In this document: positions 53,101 through 61,647 of the stretch, piece by piece | How positions within the stretch are numbered: position 1 is the first letter of the stretch | Layout: every line of letters starts with the position of its first letter | NCBI GenBank assembly: GCA_963842295.1 | Contig: CAWJFY010000011.1 | Span: forward strand, 279,196 to 343,195 | From: JAJNBA01 sp963842295 | GTDB taxonomy: Bacteria > Actinomycetota > UBA4738 > HRBIN12 | Length of the DNA: 64,000 nt | Direction of reading: 5' to 3' | Made by a program: the position numbers and the translations under genes | Notes under the pieces: generated by a model | Databases searched by the model: none | The model's input: only the letters and a program-made list of their open reading frames with translations | Told to the model about the DNA's origin: nothing

Positions 53101-53334
53101 ATGCGCCGGACGATCGACGCTTCCGACTGGGACTTTGCCGGCCTCGCCGGCAGCGTCACCACCTTCCTCGATCCCGGTGCCGACCCGGGACACGCAGGAT
53201 CGTTCCTCGATCAGGTCCCGTCCTCGCGTGCGGCCCCGATCATCTCGACGTCGCCGGAGATCGAGGACACGGCCAACGGGTTGCTCGAAGAGGCCTACGG
53301 CGGCGGCGATCGGGGGGGTTGGAGGTCGCGGTAG
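53101..53334 (+). pseudogene. Remnant of a sugar ABC substrate-binding protein (C-terminus only)
   Basis: 77 codons starting 10 bases after the MalG-type permease. The end reads SFLDQVPSSRAAPIIST-SPEIEDTANGLLEEAYGGG, the characteristic C-terminal pattern of family-1 sugar-binding proteins (xQLPxARxxP...PEIxDxxxxALQEAL). The signal peptide and both lobes are absent. Its place between two permeases is also unusual, since the binding protein normally comes first. I read it as the leftover of a deletion or rearrangement. Confidence 0.65.
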
Positions 53335-53379
53335 AGCCGGCGACCAGACTCGTGATGAGTTCACTCGCGACGAGACCTG

Positions 53380-54261
53380 ATGGGATCCGCTGAGCGCCGG
53401 GTCCTGTGGCTCATGGCGGCGCCGTTCATCGTGGGCGTCTGCGGGCTGGTCCTGTTGCCGGCGCTCGGGTCGCTGTCGATGGCGTTCGCCGAGTGGGACC
53501 TCGTGCGATCGCCCCGCTACGTCGGTCTCGGCAACTTCCGGGAGCTGATCGAGGATCCCGTCTTCCGGATCTCCCTCCGGAACTCGCTGTGGTACGCGGT
53601 GACCGCGGTGCCCTTGCGTCTCGTCGGGGCGCTCGGATTGGCGCTGCTCCTCCATCGACGCGGCCGACTCCGCGCAGCCGGTCGCGTCACCGTGCTCATC
53701 CCCACCGTGATCCCCGATGCGGCGTACGCGTTGCTCTGGCTCTGGATCCTCAATCCGCTCTACGGCCCGCTCAACCTCGCGTTCGGCGCCGTCGGTCTCC
53801 CCACGCCGGCGTGGTTCTCCCAACCGACACCGACCCGTTGGGCCGTAGTCCTCATGGGGCTGTTCCAGCTGGGCGAGGGGTTCCTCATCGCGCTCGTCGC
53901 CCGGAGGCAGGTCAGCGAGGAGCTCTATGAGATCGCTGCGATCAGCGGGGCCGGTCCGTGGGGGAGGTTCATCCGGGTCACCCTCCCCGCGATGGTGCCC
54001 GCCTTGCTGCTCATCGTGGCTCGGGACACGATCCTCAGCCTGCAGGCGACGTTCGCACCCGCACTGATCGTCACGGAGGGCGGGCCGCCTCCGTTCGCGA
54101 CGACGTACCTCCCCTTGTTCGCCTACCGAAATGCGTTCGAGTACTTGCGCTACGGATATGCCTCGGCGACCACGGTCGTGATGCTGGCGTTGACCGCTTC
54201 GATCCTCTGGCTGCAGTACCGGATCGCCGTGCGATGGAGCCGTTCGTGGCGATCGGCGTGA
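53380..54261 (+). CDS. Sugar ABC transporter permease (MalF type)
   Basis: 293 residues, six membrane helices, N-terminal helix (LWLMAAPFIVGVCGLVLLPA) and YVGLGNFRELIEDPVF, typical of MalF-type proteins. EAA loop: YEIAAISGAGPWGRFIRVTLPAMVP. Partner of the MalG-type permease 290 bases upstream. With only a remnant of a binding protein between them, import would need a binding protein encoded elsewhere. Convergent with the MidA-type gene. Confidence 0.92.
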   Translation: MGSAERRVLWLMAAPFIVGVCGLVLLPALGSLSMAFAEWDLVRSPRYVGLGNFRELIEDPVFRISLRNSLWYAVTAVPLRLVGALGLALLLHRRGRLRAAGRVTVLIPTVIPDAAYALLWLWILNPLYGPLNLAFGAVGLPTPAWFSQPTPTRWAVVLMGLFQLGEGFLIALVARRQVSEELYEIAAISGAGPWGRFIRVTLPAMVPALLLIVARDTILSLQATFAPALIVTEGGPPPFATTYLPLFAYRNAFEYLRYGYASATTVVMLALTASILWLQYRIAVRWSRSWRSA

Positions 54262-54281
54262 GCATCGGTCGGATCCAGACT

Positions 54282-55346
54282 TCAGACCCAGGAAGGAGCA
54301 TGGAGTCCCGGGGTTGCCAGCAGGAGCCAGCGGAGCCGCCCGAGCGCCGAGGGATCGACCAACAGGGTGGCGCGGCTCCGTCCGCTCCAGGTTCTCACCG
54401 CGTCAACGCCCTCCCGGCGGTTCAGGAGCTCCGTCTGCCAACGCAGCTGTTCGTGGACCCAATGGTCGAACCCCAGCGCGGTGAGCGCATGGCGTTGGGT
54501 CACGCTCGGGAAGGCGATCAAACCGTGCCGCTTCGCATGCTCCCCGAGGAGCTCGAAGTCGAGACCGCAGGTGATGTCGGACGAGCCAGGCCGGTCGAGG
54601 AGATCGTCGACCGGCCGGTGCGCACGGTAGCCGTGAGCCGAGCCGCCCGGCTCGCCCACCCCGCCGTAGTCGATCAGCAACGCGTAGCCCGGATGGGCGA
54701 GCCGGGCGGCCACTTCCTCGATGAAGGCGATCGCACCCTCCGGGAGGACGGTTTCCTCTCCGTCTCCCAGCGCGACGTCATCGCTCGGCGATGGGTCGGC
54801 GAGATGTTCGACGAGTCGATCGTCGTCGAGCGCGATCATCACCTCCTTCGTCCCAGAGGCGGTGCCACGCAGGCGGCGGAACGGAAGGTTGTCCATGAGC
54901 TCGTTCGCGAGGATCAGTTGTGGGGAGCCCACCAGTCGCTCGAGGACGCTGATCCCCCCGGTCGCATCGAGCGCCCGGCGAGCCCCCTGGCTCGTTTCGA
55001 CGGCCGTGTACGCCACATCCAGTCCCCGAAGGTGCTCGATGAGCTGACGGGCGAGCGTTCCGTCACCCGCGCCGACCTCGGTCAGCCGCAACGGTCGAGG
55101 CTCTCCGAGCCGGGCGTGCAGATCCACGATCGCGCGAGCGAGCAGCTCCGCGAACACCGGGTGCACGTGCGGGCTCGTCACGAAATGACCGTCGGGGCCG
55201 ACGGGCGGATGCTCGAAGAACCCTCCGGGACCGTAGAGCGCGAGCTCCATGTATCGGGCGAACGAGATCGGTCCGTGGTCCCGGATCGCGCCGGCGACGG
55301 CGTCGCGCGCATCCACGGGCTCCAGGGTACGGGTCGTGGGTAGCAT
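54282..55346 (-). CDS. MidA-family SAM-dependent methyltransferase
   Basis: 354 residues of the MidA/NDUFAF7 (DUF185) group. N-terminus DAVAGAIRDHGPISFARYMELALYGPGGFF and FVTSPHVHPVFAELLARAI are diagnostic, followed by the SAM motif LTEVGAGDGTLARQLI and ILANELMDNLPFRR. The mitochondrial homologue methylates an Arg of the complex I 49-kDa subunit, the NuoD homologue. An orphan nuoD lies about 5 kb away with that Arg region (YMHRAAEKL) conserved. A link is possible but not shown. Confidence 0.9.
   Translation of the reverse strand: MLPTTRTLEPVDARDAVAGAIRDHGPISFARYMELALYGPGGFFEHPPVGPDGHFVTSPHVHPVFAELLARAIVDLHARLGEPRPLRLTEVGAGDGTLARQLIEHLRGLDVAYTAVETSQGARRALDATGGISVLERLVGSPQLILANELMDNLPFRRLRGTASGTKEVMIALDDDRLVEHLADPSPSDDVALGDGEETVLPEGAIAFIEEVAARLAHPGYALLIDYGGVGEPGGSAHGYRAHRPVDDLLDRPGSSDITCGLDFELLGEHAKRHGLIAFPSVTQRHALTALGFDHWVHEQLRWQTELLNRREGVDAVRTWSGRSRATLLVDPSALGRLRWLLLATPGLHAPSWV
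55341..55346 (+). promoter_or_regulatory. TANNNT -10-like box for the Nudix gene
   Basis: TAGCAT ends 8 bases before the GTG at 55355; no ribosome binding site lies between. The box overlaps the start codon of the divergent MidA gene. Confidence 0.36.
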
Positions 55347-55354
55347 CGGTCCTC

Positions 55355-55999
55355 GTGAGCAACGAGATCCGCCAGGCGGCGTCTCTCATCGGGGTCCGCG
55401 ACGGTTCGGACGGACCGGAGGTGCTCGTGATCGAGCGAGCGCTCGACCACCGGTTCCTCCCCGGATACGTGGCCTTCCCGGGAGGCGCCATCGATCCGAC
55501 GGACGGGCAGCTGGCTGAGCGCTGGTTCGGTGATGAGGCGGAGGCCGTCCGTGCGGCCGCGGTCCGAGAACTGGCCGAAGAGGTGGGGTTGGCCGTGACG
55601 CAGGAGGGGGTCGTCGCCATCGACATCGATAAGCCTCTCGCGCCGATCCACGTTGCGCCTCCTGGTTTGGCGCGACTGCCGGAGATCGCTCGGTGGATAG
55701 CGCCGGAGCGGGTACCCATCCGCTTCGACGCCCGCTATTTCGCGGTGCGCATGGACGAGGCCGCAGATCCCGCGCCGGATGGCGCCGAAGCGGCGAAGGC
55801 CTGGTGGGCATCCCCGGTGTCGCTGCTGTCGGCGTGGGAGGCCGAGGAGCTCCTCCTCTACTGGCCGACTCACTTCACGATGAGAGCGCTCGCGGACTGC
55901 CGCGATGCGGACGAGTTGCTCCGACTCCACATCGCCACGCGAGAACCCGACGACGATGAGATCGGCCGGTTGCCGCGCTCGGTCTTCTCCCAGGACTGA
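55355..55999 (+). CDS. Nudix hydrolase
   Basis: 214 residues. Nudix box: GGAIDPTDGQ followed after an insertion by AAVRELAEEVGLAV (REUxEExGU). The spacing between the Gly and the RE part is longer than in the simplest family members, as in the NUDT7/8/19-like group that hydrolyses CoA derivatives. Preceded by a strand-rich N-terminus (AASLIGVRDGSDGPEVLVIERA). The stop overlaps the MBL gene start by one base, so both are co-transcribed. Confidence 0.93.
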   Translation: MSNEIRQAASLIGVRDGSDGPEVLVIERALDHRFLPGYVAFPGGAIDPTDGQLAERWFGDEAEAVRAAAVRELAEEVGLAVTQEGVVAIDIDKPLAPIHVAPPGLARLPEIARWIAPERVPIRFDARYFAVRMDEAADPAPDGAEAAKAWWASPVSLLSAWEAEELLLYWPTHFTMRALADCRDADELLRLHIATREPDDDEIGRLPRSVFSQD

Positions 56000-56862
56000 T
56001 GCTGCGCATCACGAGGGTGCTGGCCCCGAACCCCAGCATCTACACGCTGGAAGGGACGAACACCTGGATCGTGGGGAGCGAGCCGTCGATCGTGATCGAT
56101 CCGGGACCCGATCTCCCCGAGCATCTGGACGATGTGGTCCGTCAAGCCGAACCGGTGGGCGCCGTCCTCGTCACGCACGATCATCCGGACCACGCACCCG
56201 GTGCTCTCCCGTTCGCTCAGCAGGTGGGCGCCCCCCTCTACGCCTTCCGACTTGGCGGCGCGGAGAAACTCCGCACCGGACAGCGCGTGCGCGCCGGCGC
56301 CCTCGATCTCACGGCGATCCACACGCCGGGACACACCTCGGATCATGTTGTGTTCTTCGAGCCCGCGAGCGGCGCGCTGTTCTCCGGGGATGCGGTGGTG
56401 GGCCGTGGCACCACCTTCATCGATCCGCCGGACGGAGATCTCGTCCAGTACCTGCGATCGCTCAAGCGCATGGAGGAGGTCCGGCCGCGAACCATCTATC
56501 CGGGCCACGGACCGGTCGTGCTGCGGGCGCAGGAGAAGATCCTCGAGTACCTCGCGCATCGTGAGGAAAGAGAGAAGGAGGTGCTCGTAGCGCTCGCGGA
56601 GGGATCGCGCACGATCGCCGAGATGGTCGAGGTGATCTATGCCGACCAGCCGAAGGACGTGCACCCGCTGGCCGCCCGCTCCGTCCTGGCCCATCTGCTG
56701 AAGCTCGCCGATGAGGGGAGGGCCGACCGCACCGGCAAGACCGACGAGGGACCGTGGACCGCGTCCACGCCACGAACGTGTCAGCGCTGCGGCCGGATCG
56801 TCAGGGGCAAGGCGCGCTACTGCAGCTCATGCTCCCTCGCGATGTTGCAGGCCGAGGGGTAG
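55999..56862 (+). CDS. MBL-fold hydrolase with a C-terminal zinc ribbon
   Basis: 287 residues of the LACTB2-like metallo-beta-lactamase group. Metal motif VTHDHPDHAPGAL (HxHxDH), then His in HTPGHTSDHVVFF and Asp in LFSGDAVVG, last His in IYPGHGPVV. After the MBL domain comes a winged-helix segment (EREKEVLVALAEGSRTIAEM) and a 4-Cys zinc ribbon (CQRCGRIV, YCSSC), an addition not found in most relatives. Could hydrolyse thioesters or RNA ends. Co-transcribed with the Nudix gene. Confidence 0.92.
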   Translation: MLRITRVLAPNPSIYTLEGTNTWIVGSEPSIVIDPGPDLPEHLDDVVRQAEPVGAVLVTHDHPDHAPGALPFAQQVGAPLYAFRLGGAEKLRTGQRVRAGALDLTAIHTPGHTSDHVVFFEPASGALFSGDAVVGRGTTFIDPPDGDLVQYLRSLKRMEEVRPRTIYPGHGPVVLRAQEKILEYLAHREEREKEVLVALAEGSRTIAEMVEVIYADQPKDVHPLAARSVLAHLLKLADEGRADRTGKTDEGPWTASTPRTCQRCGRIVRGKARYCSSCSLAMLQAEG

Positions 56863-57431
56863 GGGTGTTCCGGCGACGAGGGTGCAGGACGGATCATGTA
56901 CCGCCCGCGGGCCCTCTCCACGCGCCCCGCCGCCGCGAGCTCGGCGAGCGCTCGATTCACACTCTCCCTGGTGGCGCCCGTCAATCCCGCTAGATGTTCC
57001 TGCGTGATAGGCAGCTCCAGACAACGACCTCCCGGAACGGGACGCCCGAACCGAGCGGCGAGGTCCTCGAGCCTGATGGCGACGCGATCCGCGATCCGAT
57101 CCCAGGCGACCGAGCAGGCCAGCCATGCGGCCCGGCGCGCGCGCCGCGCCAGGCCGTCGCGGAGCGCGACCGGCCCGGCGGCGAAGAGCCCGCTGGTGAT
57201 CAGCGCTTGGACCGACGCGTCTGCCGTCCAGGTCACTGGCCCGCCCACGAGGTCCCCCGGCCCAAGAAGGTCCAGCGCCAGCCGATGCCCCTCTGCGTCG
57301 ACCACCTCCATCAGGAGCGCGCCAGAGCGCACCGTCCACGCGTCGGGATAGGGCTCGCCCTGATGGATGACCACCCGCCCGGGGTGGACATCGAACATGA
57401 GGGGGAGTGGATCGTCGGCGATGGTCACCAC
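56817..57431 (-). CDS. Crp/Fnr-family transcriptional regulator
   Basis: 204 residues from GTG 57431, with AAGGAG seven bases upstream; the longer frame to 58013 is antisense to the cNMP gene. N-terminal cyclic-nucleotide-type beta barrel (MFDVHPGRVVIHQGEPYPDAWTVRSG). C-terminal HTH: LPITQEHLAGLTGATRESVNRALAELAAAGRVE. No Fnr-type cysteines for an Fe-S cluster, so a nucleotide or other ligand is likelier. The 3' end overlaps the convergent MBL gene by 46 bases. Confidence 0.92.
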   Translation of the reverse strand: MVTIADDPLPLMFDVHPGRVVIHQGEPYPDAWTVRSGALLMEVVDAEGHRLALDLLGPGDLVGGPVTWTADASVQALITSGLFAAGPVALRDGLARRARRAAWLACSVAWDRIADRVAIRLEDLAARFGRPVPGGRCLELPITQEHLAGLTGATRESVNRALAELAAAGRVERARGRYMIRPAPSSPEHPYPSACNIAREHELQ

Positions 57432-57531
57432 GTCACCACTCCTTCGTGGCGGCGACCCTAACCCGAGACACCGACACGTCCGGATGCCGAACCCGCTAGG
57501 CTCTGTCAGGCTGCGTTCGGAGGAGGTCACG

Positions 57532-57954
57532 TTGGCGAAGGCGAAGCTCGACGCCGTCATCGCGACGGTGCCGCTGTTCGATTCCCTGTCCAAGCGACAT
57601 CTCAAGAAGGTCGCGGGATTGACCTCGACCGTCGAATACAACGCCGGCGATACCGTCATCCAGGAGGGCGAGCCGGGCGACTCGTTCTTCGTCGCGGTCT
57701 CTGGGCAAGCCAAGGTCGTGTCCGGTGGGAAGACGCTCCACCGGTTGATCCCGGGGGACCACTTCGGCGAGATCTCGTTGCTCGATGGCCGCCCGCGATC
57801 GGCGTCCGTGGTTGCCGAGACGCCCCTCTCGCTCCTCCGACTTCCTCGAACGTCGTTCCTGCGGCTGGTCAAGGAGGATGCCGATCTCGCGCGGGCGCTC
57901 CTCGCGTCGCTCGCCAGGATGGTCCGCCGCGTCGACCGTTCGCTCGCGAGGTGA
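57532..57954 (+). CDS. Stand-alone cyclic-nucleotide-binding domain protein
   Basis: 140 residues from TTG 57532, chosen for the GGAGGAGG eight bases upstream. A single cNMP barrel: NAGDTVIQEGEPGDSFFVAVSGQAKV, HFGEISLLDGRPRSASVVAET (phosphate-binding cassette with FGEISLL...RSA). No DNA-binding or catalytic domain. It may bind cAMP/cGMP and act through a partner. The next gene overlaps its stop by four bases (GTGA). Confidence 0.9.
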   Translation: MAKAKLDAVIATVPLFDSLSKRHLKKVAGLTSTVEYNAGDTVIQEGEPGDSFFVAVSGQAKVVSGGKTLHRLIPGDHFGEISLLDGRPRSASVVAETPLSLLRLPRTSFLRLVKEDADLARALLASLARMVRRVDRSLAR

Positions 57955-58385
57955 GCCCACTTCGGGTCGAGTTCCACCATCCGCCCGAGCCCACCGAGCT
58001 TCCCGCAGAGCAACCTCAGCCCGGTCGTCCAACTCCTTCGCCGGCACTCCCGCCCGCGGTGGCGTCGGCCACCTGGCTCGGAGACCGCGAAGTCGTGGAC
58101 GCGGACGATCCGACGCTCAAGGCTTCGATCGAACGGGCGTTCCGCCCGATCCCTGTCGTCGTGGACGATCGTTCACTCCGCTATCCGGGGACCAGTGGTG
58201 AATCGGTCCTGCACCCAGGCGACCTCGAGTGGTTCCGCGCGGTCGCGCATGTCCGTGTTCCGGCCGAGACAGGTTTGATCGCGAGATCTGTTCCGGGGGT
58301 GACCGTCGGCGGCTACGACCCCGCTGCCAACTACCGTCGCTTCTCAGAGCAGATCGATCGGCTCGAGTCTCGCTCCACGGACTGA
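57951..58385 (+). CDS. Conserved-looking hypothetical protein
   Basis: 144 residues, GTG start overlapping the cNMP gene stop (GTGA), so translationally coupled to it. A Pro-rich first third (PPEPTELPAEQPQPGRPTPS) is followed by a compact part (FRPIPVVVDDRSLRYPGTSGE, LEWFRAVAHVRVP). No recognised domain. The coupling suggests it works with the cNMP-binding protein. Confidence 0.68.
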   Translation: MSPLRVEFHHPPEPTELPAEQPQPGRPTPSPALPPAVASATWLGDREVVDADDPTLKASIERAFRPIPVVVDDRSLRYPGTSGESVLHPGDLEWFRAVAHVRVPAETGLIARSVPGVTVGGYDPAANYRRFSEQIDRLESRSTD

Positions 58386-58389
58386 GCGG

Positions 58390-61300
58390 TCACGCCTCCC
58401 GAGCGGTCCATGCCCGACCGGCTTCGCAGAACGGTAGGAAGTCGCAGTGGTGGCACCATGCGCCTGGGATCGGATCGAACGACCCCGCGCCGATCGACCG
58501 CAATGACTCCGAGACTCGCGCTCGCACTTCGTCCGGGTCGCCCATCGGATGGGAGACCTCTTCGCCGCCCGCCAGGTACAGGTACGTGAGCGTGAGCTCT
58601 TCGGCCGCCTTGCCCCAGACCTCGATGCACGCCAGGCCGTAGAGCTCGAGCTGCAGTCCCGCGAGAGGGTCGTCCGCGGCCGGGCGTCTCCCCGTCTTCC
58701 AGTCGACGATCTCCCACGGAGCCTCGACCGACGCGCCGAACACCGCGTCGATCCGACCCGATACCGCGAACCCCTCCATCCGGAGGAGGAACGCGCGCTC
58801 TGCGAACAGCGGCACCTTCCCCGCGAAACGGCTGGCGAGGAACGCCTGCCTCAAGCGGTCGACCTTGCCCGGTTGGTTCGCCAGTTCCTCCGAGGTGAGG
58901 TCCGGCGCGTCGTCGAGCTCCAGGAGCTGTCCCTGGCCGGAGGAGCGCCTCTCGATCCAGCGGTGGATCTCTGTGCCGATCCGTGCGGCGGGTCCCGAGA
59001 AGCGGGGGAGCGGTCTCACCGACGTCCAGTAGAAGCGCTTGGGGCATCGGGAGTAGTCGATCACGCCTCCGACCGAGACGGACTGCGGAGGGACGACGTC
59101 CCGGCCGGCGCCCTCGGCCGCCTCGCGTTCCTTCAGATGGAGCGCCAGCCCACGCCGGTCGTTGGTGAGCCGATCCACGACTTCGCGTTGACTTTCACCG
59201 ATCACCTCGAGGAGCGACTCCTGTACGCCGCCGTTGTCGCTCGCGACGACGGCGGCGTGCCGCCATCCTTCCGCGAACACGGGGTCCGATACAGCGGGCA
59301 GGGCGGGACCCGGCCAGTCCCGAACGAACCGTTCGCGATACCCCAGGATCGGGTTGTTCTCTTCGTCGATGTCGGCGCCCGGGTCCCAGGTGGCGTGCTT
59401 CGTCTCCATGATCCAATCCTTCAGCTCTCGGAGGAACGGCCCGGCTTCCTTGGCGCGCATGTTCTCCGCGTACCAGTGAGCGCCGGTGACGTGCAGGGTG
59501 CGGCGGGCTCGGGTCATCGCGACGTAGGCGGTCCGTCGCTCCTCGTACTCCTCCTGTTGCTTCAGGTCCTTCTTGAACGCCGACAGGTTGCCTTCGTAAC
59601 GGGGGAGGTAGGACGCGTCGCCGCGAAGCTCGAAGTCCATCGACTTCCCGCGCTCCGCCGGATTGTGCTGGATCGTCGTGTTCGGCAGGAGTCCCCTCGC
59701 GAGGCCTGGCACGAAGACATGATCGAACTCGAGGCCCTTCGCGACATGGATCGTCATGACCTTGACCGAGTCTTCCTCCGAGGGTTGGACCGGCGACCAT
59801 TCCTGCTTGTCCAGGTTCTCCACGGCGTCCACGTACTCGAGGAACGCGCGCAGCGTGAGCTCTCCTTGGACCGGTGAGAACGCATGCACCTCGTCGAGGA
59901 AGGCCGCGAGGTTCCTCCGGGCGGCCGCCGCCGACCCGACATCCAGATGCGAGTCGAGCTCCGTGAGGATCCCCGTCCGCCTGATGATCTCGCCGAGGAA
60001 CTCGCCGACCGGGCGGCGTGCCTCGACCCGGAGTGCCGTCAGTTCCTGGCGGCACTCCTCGAGGCGCGCTCGGCCCTCCTCGGAGAGCCCCTCGACCTCG
60101 TCGAGGTGCTCGAGCGCCTCGGTGAACAGGAAGGGGGCGGCTTCGCCTTCAGCTTCGTCCTCCTCGCGGAGCGCGTAGCTCTTGGTCTTGGCGAGCGAGG
60201 CGACGAGCGCCAGGTCCTTGAAGCCGACCCGGAACCGCGGGCCCAGGAGTATCCGGCCGAGCGCGACACTCGCCAGCGGGTCCAGTGTCGCGCGAGCGTA
60301 CGCGAGCACCTCGACGACCTCCGGCATCTTCAACAACCCGGCGAGCCCGAGGATCTCCGCCGGCACCCCTCGTTCGTTGAACGCCTGCTGCAAGGAAAGG
60401 AACAAACGCGAGGTGCGACACAACACGGCGCAGTCCGACCACGCCGCGCCGCGTTCGTGCAACGAGACGATCCGATCCGCGACCCAACCGGCCTCCTTCA
60501 CCTCATCCGAGATCCGAGCCACGTGGACTTCGCCGGGACCGTTCTTCTCCCAGGGCACGAGCCGCTTGTCAGGATCGGGGCGCTGCTGCGCCGGGAGCTC
60601 TCCGATCAGGATGTCCGCCGCCTCCAGGATCCGAGCGCCGGAGCGGAAGTTGGTGTACAGGGGGAGCTTGGTCGCCTCCCCGCCGTCGACCTTGCGGAAC
60701 TGCTTCGGGAACTCGAGCAGGTTGAACAGCGACGCACCGCGCCACGCGTAGATGTTCTGATCGGGATCGCCGACGGCCGTCACGGGGTGGCCGTTCCCGA
60801 AGACACCGGCCATCAGACGGGCCTGTGCCACGTTGGTGTCCTGATACTCATCGAGGAGCACTGCGGCGAAGCGATCGCGGTATCGACGGGCGACGTCCGG
60901 GTGCCGCTCGACGATGTTGAGCGCGAGCTCGATCTGATCGCCGAAGTCGATGACGCCCAGCTCCCGTTTCAGCTCTCGGAAGACCGCGCATGCCTTCGCG
61001 AGCTCGATGCGTTCCTTCGCGGATCCGAAGGCGCGATCGGAGCGATGGTCCTTGAGCTCCTCGAGCCGCTGTTCGTTGAACTCGACGATCTCCTCGGGTG
61101 AGCGGAAGTGGTTCGCCGCCTGATCGTCGAGGGTGAGGATCCTGTCGACCACCCCCGGAAGGCGCTGGGCTTCCACGACCTCGAACGTCATCCGGTCCAG
61201 GACCCGGGCGCAGAGCTCGACGCGCTGGGCGGGTGTCAGGACCCGCTGGTTCGGCTCGATCCCGATCAGGACGCCGTGGCGGTCCAGGAGCTGGGCCGCG

Positions 61301-61647
61301 AACCCATGGTAGTTGGTGATCTCCGGCTCCTCGCCGTCGGGGAGATCGAGGCCGGCGAGTGCGCGGCGGACACGTTGCTGCAGGTTCTCGGTCGCCTTGT
61401 TCGTGAAGGTGAGACACAAGACGTTGCCGGGAAGGATGCCAGGGTGCTCCGTTGGGAGGCGGCCGAGCGCGACGAGCGCCAGGTAGACGACCCGCGCGGC
61501 CATCACCGAGGTCTTCCCCGAGCCGGCGCCGGCCACGAGCACGTAGGGCTCGAGCGGCCACGTGATCGCGCGCCACTGCTCCTCCGTGGGTGGGCGTCCT
61601 CCGAGGACGTCGAGGATCTCCTGCGGATAGGTCATGGTCGCGCTCAT
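58390..61647 (-). CDS. adnB: AdnB-like UvrD-family helicase-nuclease
   Basis: 1085 residues, close to mycobacterial AdnB. Motor: VLVAGAGSGKTSVMAARVVY (Walker A), LCLTFTNKATENLQQRV, DEYQDTNVAQARL (Walker B), VTAVGDPDQNIYAWRGA, TIHVAKGLEFDHVFVPG and VAMTRARRTLHVTG. Nuclease: IDAVFG, IVDWKTGR and QLELYGLA form the PD-(D/E)XK site; cysteines SRCPKRF and CHHCDFLPFC make a 4Fe-4S clamp. With AdnA it resects double-strand breaks for recombination in actinobacteria. Overlaps the AdnA stop by four bases. Confidence 0.93.
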   Translation of the reverse strand: MSATMTYPQEILDVLGGRPPTEEQWRAITWPLEPYVLVAGAGSGKTSVMAARVVYLALVALGRLPTEHPGILPGNVLCLTFTNKATENLQQRVRRALAGLDLPDGEEPEITNYHGFAAQLLDRHGVLIGIEPNQRVLTPAQRVELCARVLDRMTFEVVEAQRLPGVVDRILTLDDQAANHFRSPEEIVEFNEQRLEELKDHRSDRAFGSAKERIELAKACAVFRELKRELGVIDFGDQIELALNIVERHPDVARRYRDRFAAVLLDEYQDTNVAQARLMAGVFGNGHPVTAVGDPDQNIYAWRGASLFNLLEFPKQFRKVDGGEATKLPLYTNFRSGARILEAADILIGELPAQQRPDPDKRLVPWEKNGPGEVHVARISDEVKEAGWVADRIVSLHERGAAWSDCAVLCRTSRLFLSLQQAFNERGVPAEILGLAGLLKMPEVVEVLAYARATLDPLASVALGRILLGPRFRVGFKDLALVASLAKTKSYALREEDEAEGEAAPFLFTEALEHLDEVEGLSEEGRARLEECRQELTALRVEARRPVGEFLGEIIRRTGILTELDSHLDVGSAAAARRNLAAFLDEVHAFSPVQGELTLRAFLEYVDAVENLDKQEWSPVQPSEEDSVKVMTIHVAKGLEFDHVFVPGLARGLLPNTTIQHNPAERGKSMDFELRGDASYLPRYEGNLSAFKKDLKQQEEYEERRTAYVAMTRARRTLHVTGAHWYAENMRAKEAGPFLRELKDWIMETKHATWDPGADIDEENNPILGYRERFVRDWPGPALPAVSDPVFAEGWRHAAVVASDNGGVQESLLEVIGESQREVVDRLTNDRRGLALHLKEREAAEGAGRDVVPPQSVSVGGVIDYSRCPKRFYWTSVRPLPRFSGPAARIGTEIHRWIERRSSGQGQLLELDDAPDLTSEELANQPGKVDRLRQAFLASRFAGKVPLFAERAFLLRMEGFAVSGRIDAVFGASVEAPWEIVDWKTGRRPAADDPLAGLQLELYGLACIEVWGKAAEELTLTYLYLAGGEEVSHPMGDPDEVRARVSESLRSIGAGSFDPIPGAWCHHCDFLPFCEAGRAWTAREA

